Source: Leptospira kmetyi serovar Malaysia str. Bejo-Iso9 (GTDB lineage Bacteria > Spirochaetota > Leptospiria > Leptospirales > Leptospiraceae). Taken from it: a DNA stretch of 64,000 nt. The stretch is from NCBI RefSeq assembly GCF_000243735.2, contig NZ_AHMP02000003.1, positions 3,184,001 through 3,248,000 of the forward strand, given 5' to 3'. This document shows positions 18,668-25,957 of this stretch, one piece after another. The notes under the pieces are model-generated. The model did not search any database, was not told where the DNA came from, and worked only from the letters and a program-made list of their open reading frames with translations. Position numbers and translations under genes: made by a program. Position 1 is the stretch's first letter, and the number at the start of each line of letters is the position of its first letter.

Positions 18668-18973
18668 TTATTCCCCGAATTCCTCTTCCAAAATATATTC
18701 AAGAATACTAATGAACTCCTGAATCTTGTTCGGATTTTTTTCACAGATTTGAGCGATATCGTTCTTCACTAAAAAGAGCGAAGTCACCGCCTTATCGTGC
18801 ATCTCCGAATGATCGTCCCATCTCCAGTCGAAAGTGGGAAATTGTTCCCTTACGTATTCGGCGATTTGAACGATCATTTTTTCCTCGATATCGGAAAGAA
18901 CGATCGGATCCAAATTGTCCCTATTCACGATCAGATTTTTTACGGCGATCGCGGCCGAGCCTTGTTGATTCAT
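18668..18973 (-). CDS. Phage island protein of unknown function (101 aa)
   Basis: Acidic, helical 101-residue protein with a Trp/Asp-rich segment (FDWRWDDHSEMHD, about 48-60). It has no recognised family. The start codon shares its A with the stop of the preceding gene (TAATG), showing tight coupling in the leftward operon. Confidence 0.65.
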   Translation of the reverse strand: MNQQGSAAIAVKNLIVNRDNLDPIVLSDIEEKMIVQIAEYVREQFPTFDWRWDDHSEMHDKAVTSLFLVKNDIAQICEKNPNKIQEFISILEYILEEEFGE

Positions 18974-19209
18974 TATGCCGCCCTCCTGTTTTTTCGTTTG
19001 TTATAGGATCGAGGCGCACGATCCATTCGGTACGGAACATTCCATTTTTTGAATGCTTCTCTGATTTCGGTGTAGGAATGTTGTCCGTTTAAACTTTTCG
19101 AAAGGTAATCGTAATTGACTTCCGCTTCCCTCGCGAACTTGGCTAAGGTTTTCATTCGCAACGTGATACAAATGAAATCCTTACATTCGTCTCCGTTAAT
19201 GATGATCAT
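18973..19209 (-). CDS. Small HTH-like protein, first gene of the leftward operon (Cro-like position)
   Basis: Seventy-eight residues. The segment MKTLAKFAREAEVNYDYLSKSLNG (about 19-42) looks like a lambda-repressor-type helix-turn-helix. A basic C-terminus follows. AGGAGG six bases before ATG 19209 supports this start. It is divergent from the CI-like repressor and lies first downstream of a near-consensus promoter, the position where phages keep Cro or early regulators. The Cro-like role is inferred from position. Confidence 0.65.
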   Translation of the reverse strand: MIIINGDECKDFICITLRMKTLAKFAREAEVNYDYLSKSLNGQHSYTEIREAFKKWNVPYRMDRAPRSYNKRKNRRAA

Positions 19210-19328
19210 CGAGCCTCCTTTTTGTGATTGCGATTTCGCTTCCGTATGCGAGCCTTGGGTCGTGCGAACGACCGGATCGAACGTCGAAATCGACTTTGAT
19301 TTCAGCGAGTCCTGTCCCGCCTGAAATG

Positions 19329-19357
19329 ACCATACGTTAAAAATGTATGGTTGTCAA
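19329..19357 (-). promoter_or_regulatory. Leftward early promoter of the phage island
   Basis: On the minus strand, TTGACA (19357-19352) is followed after exactly 17 bp by TATGGT (19334-19329). This is a perfect -35 with a 4/6 -10. Operator 1 fills the spacer and overlaps the -10. It would drive the operon 19209 to 17296. Confidence 0.75.
19332..19348. promoter_or_regulatory. Operator 1 of the CI-like repressor
   Basis: ATACGTTAAAAATGTAT, extended to a CCATAC...GTATGG inverted repeat at 19330-19350. It matches operator 2 at 16 of 17 positions. It lies between -35 and -10 of the leftward promoter, so binding should block it. Confidence 0.7.
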
Positions 19358-19364
19358 TCATAAA

Positions 19365-19381
19365 ATACGGTAAAAATGTAT
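19365..19381. promoter_or_regulatory. Operator 2, overlapping the repressor start codon
   Basis: ATACGGTAAAAATGTAT, one mismatch from operator 1 and offset by 33 bp (about three helix turns). The ATG at 19376 of the repressor gene lies inside it, suggesting autoregulation and cooperative binding. Confidence 0.65.
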
Positions 19382-19774
19382 AAAGCGGATAAAAAATTTC
19401 CTGATCGTTTGAAGAGATTGATCGAGACTTTGGGCGTTTCTCAGGCGGAATTTGCAAGATCGATCGATCTTAAACCCGCGTTTATCAGCGATCTTATCAA
19501 CGAACGCGCCAAAAGTTTTTCACAAGAGTCTTTGGTGAGATTAAGAACCGCGCACAATGTGAATCCCCTTTGGTTGATCGCGGGCGAAGGCGATATGTTG
19601 ATTGCGGATGTGGAAGCGAAGTCCGATGCGGAAACGGATCGTTATCGAAACATTCTTAGGAAGATAAGAACTCGTCCTCAAATGGAGAATATCGTCGAAA
19701 GTCTTTTGGAAGTTCCCGATGGAGAATTGGAAGCGTTGAGCGTGGTCATAGAAAAATTTAAAAAAAAGAAGTGA
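19376..19774 (+). CDS. XRE-family (CI-like) repressor
   Basis: 132 residues. The N-terminal HTH covers about residues 9-62, with RLKRLIETLGVSQAEFARSIDL and recognition region PAFISDLINERAKSF. NPLWLIAGEGDM is a stretch common in phage-type XRE repressors. There is no peptidase S24 domain, so the LexA-like self-cleavage of lambda CI is not expected. A short helical C-terminus could mediate dimerisation. Its start codon lies inside one of two matching operators, and it diverges from the leftward operon. Confidence 0.85.
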   Translation: MYKADKKFPDRLKRLIETLGVSQAEFARSIDLKPAFISDLINERAKSFSQESLVRLRTAHNVNPLWLIAGEGDMLIADVEAKSDAETDRYRNILRKIRTRPQMENIVESLLEVPDGELEALSVVIEKFKKKK

Positions 19775-19963
19775 TCATTTATTTTCGAAAGAATCGAAGA
19801 TAAGATTCGCGATTTCCTGCGCGTAGGTATGTCGAAGAACTTGAATCGGTTCGTTTGAAAATTGAAAATCGTATTCGAACCTTTTCAAAGTACTTTCCAC
19901 TTTCCAATAAATCAACTCGCGTAAATCTTCCCTGGTTTCCAAATTCTTGCTCCAACGAATCAT
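19775..19963 (-). CDS. Small unknown protein convergent to the repressor
   Basis: A 62-residue, charged, helical frame (MIRWSKNLETREDLRELIYWKV...) that ends one base after the repressor stop, the two stops sharing a TGATCA palindrome. It looks more protein-like than the overlapping alternative minus frame (19779-20000). No clear RBS is seen before ATG 19963 and no family is recognised, so it is only a moderate call. Confidence 0.45.
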   Translation of the reverse strand: MIRWSKNLETREDLRELIYWKVESTLKRFEYDFQFSNEPIQVLRHTYAQEIANLIFDSFENK

Positions 19964-20390
19964 CTATATATATGTTTAGTATATTTATGACCCCCGACAA
20001 AATCCATCCTAAATCCGAAAGTGTGACTCTTTTTTGTCTTCCTTTGTTTCGATTTTGAAATTCATTTCGAAAACGAACTCAAAATGACAATAATTTCCAT
20101 ATGTCACATGGGCGCTCATTTGCGGATTCTTTGCAAGGGAGAATGGAACCTGAACATTAAACTTTTTTTTCGAGTTTGTTTCGTTTTGATTTAGATGCGT
20201 ATCGGTGCGCCCAGATTTTTACTTAGATTTTCGAATTTAAAACTCATTACGGACCAAGGATTCAAAATTTAGAATATTCTAAATTTATAAATTTATTTTT
20301 TCGGACCGCCGTATGGATGAAAGTTTACGAAAAGAAAAAGTTTTGCAAACGACTTGACAAACGTATCTCACAAGGTTCAAAACTTACGCT
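19964..20390. other. Non-coding gap between repressor block and HTH gene
   Basis: No convincing gene on either strand. It holds TGGGCGC (20109) and its complement GCGCCCA (20207) about 90 nt apart, and an AT-rich 22-bp palindrome (20265-20286). TTGACA lies at 20354-20359, 32 nt before the HTH start, without a good -10. A small RNA is possible but not shown. Confidence 0.5.
20265..20286. repeat. Perfect 22-bp AT-rich palindrome
   Basis: Half-site AAATTTAGAAT followed by its exact reverse complement. It lies 105 bp upstream of the HTH gene. Its core TTAGAAT-ATTCTAA resembles the TTAGAAATTTCTAA palindromes at 29240 and 52643. Confidence 0.6.
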
Positions 20391-20693
20391 ATGTCAGTAA
20401 TCAACGGTAATACAAGAAAAGGTTCTTTATTTAAAAACGATTCTTTCCTAAAATCCGAACTCAAAGATTCGGTCCCTGGAAAATCGGAAGCTCTTGAAAT
20501 TCAAGAGAGTTCCAAAACTTTAAAGACGAAAGAAGCGGCTCAGTATTTGAATCTTTCCGTAAGAACGTTCAATCAATACGTGATCGATCACGAGATTCCC
20601 TATATAGAATGGAGTCCCCGCGTCCGCAGATTTCTGATTGGAGATTTGGAAAAGGTCGCTCTCTCCCGCAGAACAAAAAAACAAATCCATTGA
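20391..20693 (+). CDS. HTH (excisionase/MerR-like) DNA-binding protein
   Basis: 100 residues. The N-terminal 40 are polar and probably disordered. Residues 43-92 (TLKTKEAAQYLNLSVRTFNQYVIDHEIPYIEWSPRVRRFLIGDLEKV) form a winged-helix HTH_17-type fold. The arginines after the wing would contact DNA. It precedes the candidate late promoter and terminator, so it could be the activator of the lysis/tail operon, as PrtN is for pyocins; this is inference. No recombinase is nearby, so an excisionase role is less likely. Confidence 0.75.
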   Translation: MSVINGNTRKGSLFKNDSFLKSELKDSVPGKSEALEIQESSKTLKTKEAAQYLNLSVRTFNQYVIDHEIPYIEWSPRVRRFLIGDLEKVALSRRTKKQIH

Positions 20694-20785
20694 TTTCCAT
20701 TCTTCCTTTCAAAGACGAATAACGCGTCGGTCCCAAGTCCGCGAAAATTAAGAGCGGAACAAGCGGATACGATTCGGTTCGGCCC

Positions 20786-20814
20786 TTGGTTCCGATCGGA
20801 AGTCGTGTTATTCT
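20786..20814 (+). promoter_or_regulatory. Candidate late promoter with palindromic activator site
   Basis: TTGGTT (20786-20791) and TATTCT (20809-20814) are 17 bp apart, with an extended TG at 20806-20807. The perfect 12-bp palindrome TTCCGATCGGAA (20790-20801) overlaps the -35 and spacer. The weak -35 with a symmetric site suggests activation by a DNA-binding protein. Confidence 0.4.
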
Positions 20815-20851
20815 TACCTCACAATCGGAAGCGATTGAGTAGTCATTGAAG

Positions 20852-20876
20852 CCCGCCACAGTGCGGGATTTTTTTT
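20852..20876 (+). terminator. Intrinsic terminator directly before the lysis/tail operon
   Basis: CCCGC (20852-20856) pairs with GCGGG (20863-20867) around CACAGT, then A and T8. It ends 10 nt before the first gene of the operon (20887). A second small hairpin (CAATC 20822-20826 with GATTG 20833-20837) lies just upstream. It either ends the HTH transcript or gates late transcription. Confidence 0.85.
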
Positions 20877-20886
20877 GCGAGGAAGA

Positions 20887-21120
20887 ATGGAGATTTCAAA
20901 AATAAGTCAGATAAAACTCGGAATCAAAGAGTTTCTGGTCGTTTTAGGTTTCGTCGTTTCGGGTGCGATTCAATACAACACGATGTATAAGGATCACGAG
21001 ATTCGGATCGTTAAGATAGAAACCGAAATGGAGTCGATATCCAAGGACCTTTCGGAAATCAAAGCGGACGTCAAGGATCTGATTAAACTCACTTCTTCGA
21101 AAGGGAGGAGATCGGAATGA
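20887..21120 (+). CDS. XhlA-like small membrane protein with coiled coil
   Basis: Seventy-seven residues from ATG 20887 (GAGGAAGA just before it; a TTG four codons upstream lies in the terminator T run and is unlikely). One hydrophobic helix (about 14-32) is followed by a heptad-rich segment, IVKIETEMESISKDLSEIKADVKDL. This is the XhlA/haemolysin layout of phage lysis cassettes. Its stop overlaps the next start by 4 nt (ATGA). Confidence 0.7.
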   Translation: MEISKISQIKLGIKEFLVVLGFVVSGAIQYNTMYKDHEIRIVKIETEMESISKDLSEIKADVKDLIKLTSSKGRRSE

Positions 21121-21446
21121 GATTCTTATTCAAAGACGATAAAACCGGAAAACCGTCCGATACCACACTCAGGACTTGGATCGTTTTTATATTAGTAATT
21201 TCTTATTTAATTTCTTTATCCGTGCTTTCGATTCTTTCACCCGATTCTTTAAGACCGTTGCACATGGATTTGATCCAGTGGTTGATCGTATTCTACGGAA
21301 CGGTTGGAAGTTTGTATCTCGGAAAAAGAATCAACGAAGACTTGAATTCGAAAAGAAAGGTTTTCGGAGATATTCTCGACCGTTTTCAACAAGGCGGAGA
21401 AGGCGATCAAAACGCACGATCGGAAGTCGGGAGTAGGCAGTTATGA
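21117..21446 (+). CDS. Putative holin (two membrane segments)
   Basis: 109 residues with hydrophobic helices at about 20-41 and 52-69 and a charged, polar C-terminus. This is the size and topology of a class II holin, which forms membrane holes that free or activate endolysin. It is coupled by ATGA overlaps to the genes on both sides. No specific holin family is recognised; the call rests on topology and context. Confidence 0.65.
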   Translation: MRFLFKDDKTGKPSDTTLRTWIVFILVISYLISLSVLSILSPDSLRPLHMDLIQWLIVFYGTVGSLYLGKRINEDLNSKRKVFGDILDRFQQGGEGDQNARSEVGSRQL

Positions 21447-21667
21447 ATTCCTTCCTGCTTTGGTGGAACCTTCTCGATTTGAAAACTAAAGTTTATGCGA
21501 TTCTAATATTCGGAATTCTTGTTTTTCTGCTCGGAGCGAGAGGCGTTTCGGTCTTTTCAAAAATAATTCACGGCGGAGGTTCGCATGAAGTCAAGGAAAT
21601 CAATCTTTCTCCCGGTTCTGCTTACGATTCTGATTGCGTGCCGGAATCCGGCAGATCGTGTCCGTGA
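21443..21667 (+). CDS. Inner-membrane spanin-like protein
   Basis: Seventy-four residues with a single N-terminal membrane helix (about 15-35, VYAILIFGILVFLLGARGV) and a short periplasmic tail. Another gene coding for a lipoprotein starts inside it in a different frame (overlap 21585-21667), the classic Rz/Rz1 arrangement. The periplasmic part is shorter than usual i-spanins and lacks a long coiled coil, so the role is inferred mainly from the overlap and context. Confidence 0.6.
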   Translation: MNSFLLWWNLLDLKTKVYAILIFGILVFLLGARGVSVFSKIIHGGGSHEVKEINLSPGSAYDSDCVPESGRSCP

Positions 21668-21977
21668 TCGACGTAACGAGGAATGCAAGGGAAGTTTTTC
21701 ATCCGTTAATTACGCTTTGACGATTCCCGAGGAAGCGAGTTCTCCTCCGCCGATTCGAATCGGTGGAGAATGGTATGTGACTTCGGGAAGATACAACGCG
21801 TATCGAATTCACGCAAAGGATCTTTCGCGTTGTTTGTTCAGAGAAGAATGCGTTCGCAAATGGACGGAATGGGAAAGGGATTGTTCGGAACTGAGGGTTC
21901 GTTTTCTCGAATCCAGTCTGATTCCCGGTTTATTCTCCATTCGAAGATCCTGCGAGCTCAATCAACCCGTTTGTTAA
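21585..21977 (+). CDS. Outer-membrane spanin-like lipoprotein
   Basis: 130 residues. Basic start, hydrophobic helix and lipobox LIAC give lipidation at C19. The mature part has a Pro-rich stretch ([10 protein letters not shown], about 52-61), typical of o-spanins, and several cysteines. GGAGG at 21575-21579 is 5 nt before ATG. It overlaps the preceding membrane gene by 83 nt out of frame. Together they would join inner and outer membranes for the last lysis step. Confidence 0.65.
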   Translation: MKSRKSIFLPVLLTILIACRNPADRVRDRRNEECKGSFSSVNYALTIPEEASSPPPIRIGGEWYVTSGRYNAYRIHAKDLSRCLFREECVRKWTEWERDCSELRVRFLESSLIPGLFSIRRSCELNQPVC

Positions 21978-21993
21978 ACGAAGGACATATATT

Positions 21994-22560
21994 ATGATTT
22001 CATACATTTCTCATCCTATTTCGCCTTGGAATCCGCAAAGAAAAGATCAGGTTACGCCCCGTCTTTTTTTAAAGGATTACCAACAATGTATGGGCAACGT
22101 GTTTCAGGATCTGATCGTTTATATCGGTCTGATCTATAGAATCCCCGATTTTATCCATCTGACGACTTATAACTATTACGCGCTTTTCGAAGATTGGGTG
22201 ATTAAAAACGGAAAGAACGTTTACGATTCCTTTGATCACGCAGAACATTTTAATATTCTAATGAAAGACAACGAGATTCCTTTTAAGGTCGTGAAGAAAA
22301 AAGGAAACAAGGAAGAACTATGCGCGTATTTCGAAAAATGGAATTATCCCTGCGGTTTGGGAACGTTTCTCACGCAAAAAGGACATATCATACGCGGCAT
22401 CGGAATCGTTATCAACGAAGACGGTAAAAAATTTCTAAAAGCTTCCGATCCTTACGGCGTCGGGCCTCGTTACGTCGATCCTTACGGACATATGATTCAA
22501 TACGAGTTGGACGCGCTTTTCGATCTCGGGGTTCCGAGTATTTTTTATCTGGAGAAATAG
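21994..22560 (+). CDS. C39-like cysteine peptidase, putative endolysin
   Basis: 188 residues without signal peptide. The layout fits a papain-like C39 fold. C32 lies in [12 protein letters not shown]131 in [10 protein letters not shown] and D152 in KASDPYG, a plausible Cys-His-Asp triad. Its place directly after holin- and spanin-like genes suggests it cuts peptide bonds of peptidoglycan as the endolysin. The triad is deduced from order and spacing only. Confidence 0.7.
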   Translation: MISYISHPISPWNPQRKDQVTPRLFLKDYQQCMGNVFQDLIVYIGLIYRIPDFIHLTTYNYYALFEDWVIKNGKNVYDSFDHAEHFNILMKDNEIPFKVVKKKGNKEELCAYFEKWNYPCGLGTFLTQKGHIIRGIGIVINEDGKKFLKASDPYGVGPRYVDPYGHMIQYELDALFDLGVPSIFYLEK

Positions 22561-22637
22561 GGGCGGTTTGATGCGGTTCGCGCCTTGTTCGAAAACGGAA
22601 ACACGTTATACTTTCATCGCAACGGAAAAATCTTATT

Positions 22638-23258
22638 ATGAGAATCAGCCATATAGAATATCTAAAATCCTTGATCCTCTCGGTCAAAGTTCTTCCTGAA
22701 CCTCCCGCGACCGAACCGGTTTCCTTGTTTTCGGAAAGCAGAATTTTTCAAACGAGTCCGAATGTCGACGATTATCCGAGTTTGTTTCCGTTTTGTGTTT
22801 TGATTCAATTCCCGCTCGTTTCGATCGCGGACGGTAAAAGGTTTCAAAAGCTCGAACCCGAGACCATAAGCGGAGTTAAAAATATCCGTTTTTTAAAAAG
22901 ACATTATATTCAAGAATTTACATATACGATCCATTTTTGGATGCAGAATTCCGCCAAAGACGTTCCGTCCGCCGGACATTTGGGTTCGGGCGTCGGATCG
23001 CTCGGAATCATCGATCAAATTCTCATCTATCTTTCCAATCATCGGAAATTCGCCACGGCGCAAGGAATCACCGTCGAGGTGAAACCCGGAGCTTCTCTCG
23101 TGGTCTCCGATTCTTCCGAAAATCTCGGATACTATAAATTGAAGATGGAGATCGTTTTCAGCGATGGACTTTTTGAAACGGAATCGGTTCCCACTTTGGC
23201 TCAGGGAACCTTTCAGATCGAAGAGCCAACTGAAATAGGAACATCGGAGGAACAATGA
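22638..23258 (+). CDS. Putative tail terminator protein
   Basis: 206 residues, no recognised domain. Its place just before a small gene and the sheath equals that of Mu gp37, the tail terminator that caps the sheath and tube. Features are a mixed alpha/beta body and a Gly/Ser-rich loop (GHLGSGVGSLG). The assignment is by synteny. In a headless particle this protein would close the upper end of the tail. It overlaps the next gene by 4 nt. Confidence 0.5.
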   Translation: MRISHIEYLKSLILSVKVLPEPPATEPVSLFSESRIFQTSPNVDDYPSLFPFCVLIQFPLVSIADGKRFQKLEPETISGVKNIRFLKRHYIQEFTYTIHFWMQNSAKDVPSAGHLGSGVGSLGIIDQILIYLSNHRKFATAQGITVEVKPGASLVVSDSSENLGYYKLKMEIVFSDGLFETESVPTLAQGTFQIEEPTEIGTSEEQ

Positions 23259-23512
23259 AAGCAGTTGAGTTTATTAAAAAGTACGAAATTACCCCGGCTC
23301 TGGCCGCGGGTTTTTTGGATCATCTACGCAGAGATCCCGAAGAAGAAGTAAAGGAAGAGATTCTTAAATCCGCTTATCGCGAATTTTCGGGAAAGGACGC
23401 GGACAAAAACAAAAGCGTTGCAGAGGAGAATTCTTCCGAACACGCAGAGGAAAAAAATTCACTTAAGGTAAAAACGAACGAGCCGAATCAAAAATCTGAT
23501 ATTCAGAAATAA
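23255..23512 (+). CDS. Small charged protein between tail terminator and sheath (Mu gp38 position)
   Basis: Eighty-five residues. The N-terminal half is helical (VEFIKKYEITPALAAGFLDHLR) and the C-terminal half is very K/E/S-rich and probably disordered. It occupies the position of Mu gp38. ATGA overlap with the previous gene. A small GC hairpin (GCGG/CCGC near 23525) lies in the gap before the sheath gene. Confidence 0.6.
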   Translation: MKAVEFIKKYEITPALAAGFLDHLRRDPEEEVKEEILKSAYREFSGKDADKNKSVAEENSSEHAEEKNSLKVKTNEPNQKSDIQK

Positions 23513-23574
23513 TAATATAAAGAGCGGCTCGTCCGCCATTCTACTCAGTTGCTCTTAATATTAGGAGCGTATCA

Positions 23575-25062
23575 ATGTCAACAGGCGACGTGACTACCTA
23601 CCATCAGAACGGTGGGATCAACTTCAACGACGTTAAACCGGATCGCGTAGGTTCCAAGGTCGGAACTGCGGAAACCGGCGACGTAAACAGAGTCTATGTC
23701 ATCAATAACACCCCGCAAGCAAAGGACGTTTTCGGAAGGGGAGAACTCGTGGATTCTTTGGAACAATTCTTCGAAGAGTTCGACGAATCCAAAGGACAAA
23801 AACCGGTTCCGGTTCTTTGTGTGCGTCCTCAAAACGACGTTGCGGGAACGATCGGAACTCCGACCAAAATCGGAAGCGGAGAAGCGGCTTTACCGACGAC
23901 TTCCGGAACACCAACGGGAAGCAGAGTTGTGCTTCTTAAAATTACAAAGGCGGGAGCGCCCGGAGTTGCGGAGTATCGCAAATCCGTGGACGGAGGCGCA
24001 AACTTCTCCACTCCTTTGATTACTCCTGCGAGCGGTTCTCCGATTTCTTTGGACGCAGGTGTGAGCGCGACCTTTACTGCTGCGTCCACTCCCGCAAACA
24101 CTTTTAAAGTCGGGGATACTTACACCTTTACGATTACGGGTCCAAGTGCGTCTAACGCGTCCAAGTTGACCGCGATCGAGGCTTTAAAAAGAGAATACGG
24201 CGCGTATTGGATTCATGTTTTGGGCCCCGCGTCCAGAGCGTTTGCAATGTCGTGTAACGTTATTTTGGAAGAGATGGAAACGGAACATCACCTTCCTTCG
24301 TTTATCATTTTGGAAGCGAGAGGTAAGAATCAATCCGAAACTCTTCCGGAATATTTTCAATACGTTCAGGACGAGTTCGAACCTTTCGTTTCTCCTAAGG
24401 GAAGAGTGATGATCGCGGTCGGCGAGGCTCGTTATATCAAAGGCGGAGTCAACGCTTCCGGCGGTTATTCTGCGGTTAAGTCCGCTGGAGATTCCATCGG
24501 AGTTTGGAGAAACTTCGCGACTATGGCGACCGCTAAGATCGCGGCCGCGCCGGTGAACGTTTCGATCGGATATGTGAAGGACATGCGGTCGTTGACGTTC
24601 TCCGAAATCCGTTACTGGGATAGTGGTTATCGGGACTACATGGATCTGCTTCACGATATGGGTTTGATGGTTCTCAAACAATACGACGACTACGACGGAA
24701 TTTTCATCGCAAGAGATAAGATCAAGGCTTCGAGCGATTCCGATTTCAAGGAACTTCCGGAACGCAGACGCGCCGATAAGATGCATCGCATTCTTTATCG
24801 AGAATCTCTTCAGTTTCTGAATATGGATACGGAAGTCGACTCCGGTTCCGGCGGTCTTGATTATCTGAAAACGTATATCGATTCTAAAATCTCCGCCGAG
24901 ATGGAAGCTCCGGGTAGAAAGGAAATTTCGGGACACGAGATCATTCTCGATCCGAATAAAACCTTCAACACCGATCGTATTCTCAAAGCGAAGTGCAAGA
25001 TGTACGTAAGCAACAGAACCAAAGCGATCGAGTGGGAAACCTCTTTCGCCACACCTAAATAG
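23575..25062 (+). CDS. Contractile tail sheath protein (DUF2586-type)
   Basis: 495 residues. It forms the outer contractile tube. Conserved C-terminal part with GRVMIAVGEARYIKGG, VSIGYVKDMRSLTFSEIRYWDSGYRDYMDLLHDMGLM and a final beta strand segment KAKCKMYVSNRTKAIEWE. An insertion of about residues 100-205 is rich in G/T/S and beta-strand text (VGDTYTFTITGPS), looking like an added surface domain. AGGAG precedes ATG 23575. Directly followed by the tube gene, as in all contractile systems. Confidence 0.85.
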   Translation: MSTGDVTTYHQNGGINFNDVKPDRVGSKVGTAETGDVNRVYVINNTPQAKDVFGRGELVDSLEQFFEEFDESKGQKPVPVLCVRPQNDVAGTIGTPTKIGSGEAALPTTSGTPTGSRVVLLKITKAGAPGVAEYRKSVDGGANFSTPLITPASGSPISLDAGVSATFTAASTPANTFKVGDTYTFTITGPSASNASKLTAIEALKREYGAYWIHVLGPASRAFAMSCNVILEEMETEHHLPSFIILEARGKNQSETLPEYFQYVQDEFEPFVSPKGRVMIAVGEARYIKGGVNASGGYSAVKSAGDSIGVWRNFATMATAKIAAAPVNVSIGYVKDMRSLTFSEIRYWDSGYRDYMDLLHDMGLMVLKQYDDYDGIFIARDKIKASSDSDFKELPERRRADKMHRILYRESLQFLNMDTEVDSGSGGLDYLKTYIDSKISAEMEAPGRKEISGHEIILDPNKTFNTDRILKAKCKMYVSNRTKAIEWETSFATPK

Positions 25063-25071
25063 GAGTAAGCA

Positions 25072-25506
25072 ATGGCATTAGAAGTAGTAAAGGAAAATTA
25101 TAGCTTCACCAATCTCGAGTTGAAACTTTTCGGCTACGATATGGTGAACTTTTCCTCGTTCACGTTCGATCATGCAGTCGAGATCGAACTCACATACGGA
25201 AAAGCGGGAGAAATCGTAGGATACACCACAAAGAATTACAAACGAAACATCAGCGCGGAAATTTATTTCGAAGAACTGGATCGTTTGATTCTTCTTGCGG
25301 CGCCTTACGGCGGTTTGATCGAGAAGCTTCCACCCGCTCCGTTGACCGCGATCTTAAAAGCGGAAGGAAGACCCGACTTTAAATACATCGCACCTGCGGT
25401 TAAGATCACGAAATACAACGCGGATATCAAAAGCGGAAACTCGGGAGCGATCGCGGTTCCGTTGGAAATCGCTTTGTTGTCGATTCCGGTCATTACGTTC
25501 GCGTAA
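25072..25506 (+). CDS. Tail tube protein
   Basis: 144 residues, compact and beta-rich (LELKLFGYDMVNFSSFTFDHAVEIELTYGKAGEIVGYTTKNYKR). It lies directly after the sheath and before the frameshifted chaperone, the fixed place of the inner tube gene. The tube forms the rigid channel driven into the target cell. The family is not recognised by sequence; the call is by size, fold character and synteny. Confidence 0.75.
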   Translation: MALEVVKENYSFTNLELKLFGYDMVNFSSFTFDHAVEIELTYGKAGEIVGYTTKNYKRNISAEIYFEELDRLILLAAPYGGLIEKLPPAPLTAILKAEGRPDFKYIAPAVKITKYNADIKSGNSGAIAVPLEIALLSIPVITFA

Positions 25507-25546
25507 GGATCGTTTAGAACCTTCATAAAAGGAAAAAGGAAACAAG

Positions 25547-25957
25547 ATGAATCCATTAATCAGTTCAATTCCGGCTTTAAAGGAAGCTTTCGAAAAACTT
25601 CCCCAGCCTTATCAGAACATAGACGACGACTTTATCGCACGCAATAAGGACGCGATCGATTCGATCAAATCCCATTTTGCAGATAAGGGAGGAGTTCACG
25701 TTTTGGATGCGGGCGAAGGAAGAAAGATCATCTGCAGAGTACCTAACAAGACTCAGGTGGACGATACCCTTGAAAAGGCGAGAAAGGAAAAACAAACCGA
25801 TGTCGCACAACGTCTCACGGGTCAGTGTTGTCTGTATCCTAGTTTCGATGTTGTGAACGGTTGGGCTCAAGATTCTCCGGGAATTTTTATTCCGATCAGC
25901 AACAAACTGATCGAGCTTACTGCGACCACGCAAGAGGTGACCGCAAAAAAGCTATAG
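25547..25957 (+). CDS. Tail assembly chaperone, short (unshifted) product
   Basis: 136 residues, ending in VTAKKL. It corresponds to gpG/Mu gp41-type chaperones that coat the tape measure before tube polymerisation. The frame ends two codons after an A AAA AAG slippery heptamer, so this is the main zero-frame product. A minority would continue into the -1 frame. Confidence 0.8.
   Translation: MNPLISSIPALKEAFEKLPQPYQNIDDDFIARNKDAIDSIKSHFADKGGVHVLDAGEGRKIICRVPNKTQVDDTLEKARKEKQTDVAQRLTGQCCLYPSFDVVNGWAQDSPGIFIPISNKLIELTATTQEVTAKKL

Noticed and set aside
19329..20390. LexA box controlling the island
   Set aside because: I looked for TTTG-N5-CAAA in the regulatory gaps and saw none; TTTTGCAAACGACTTGACAAAC near 20342 does not fit.
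20391..20693. Excisionase paired with an integrase
   Set aside because: The HTH type fits an excisionase, but no integrase gene is present in the island, so a transcription role is more likely.
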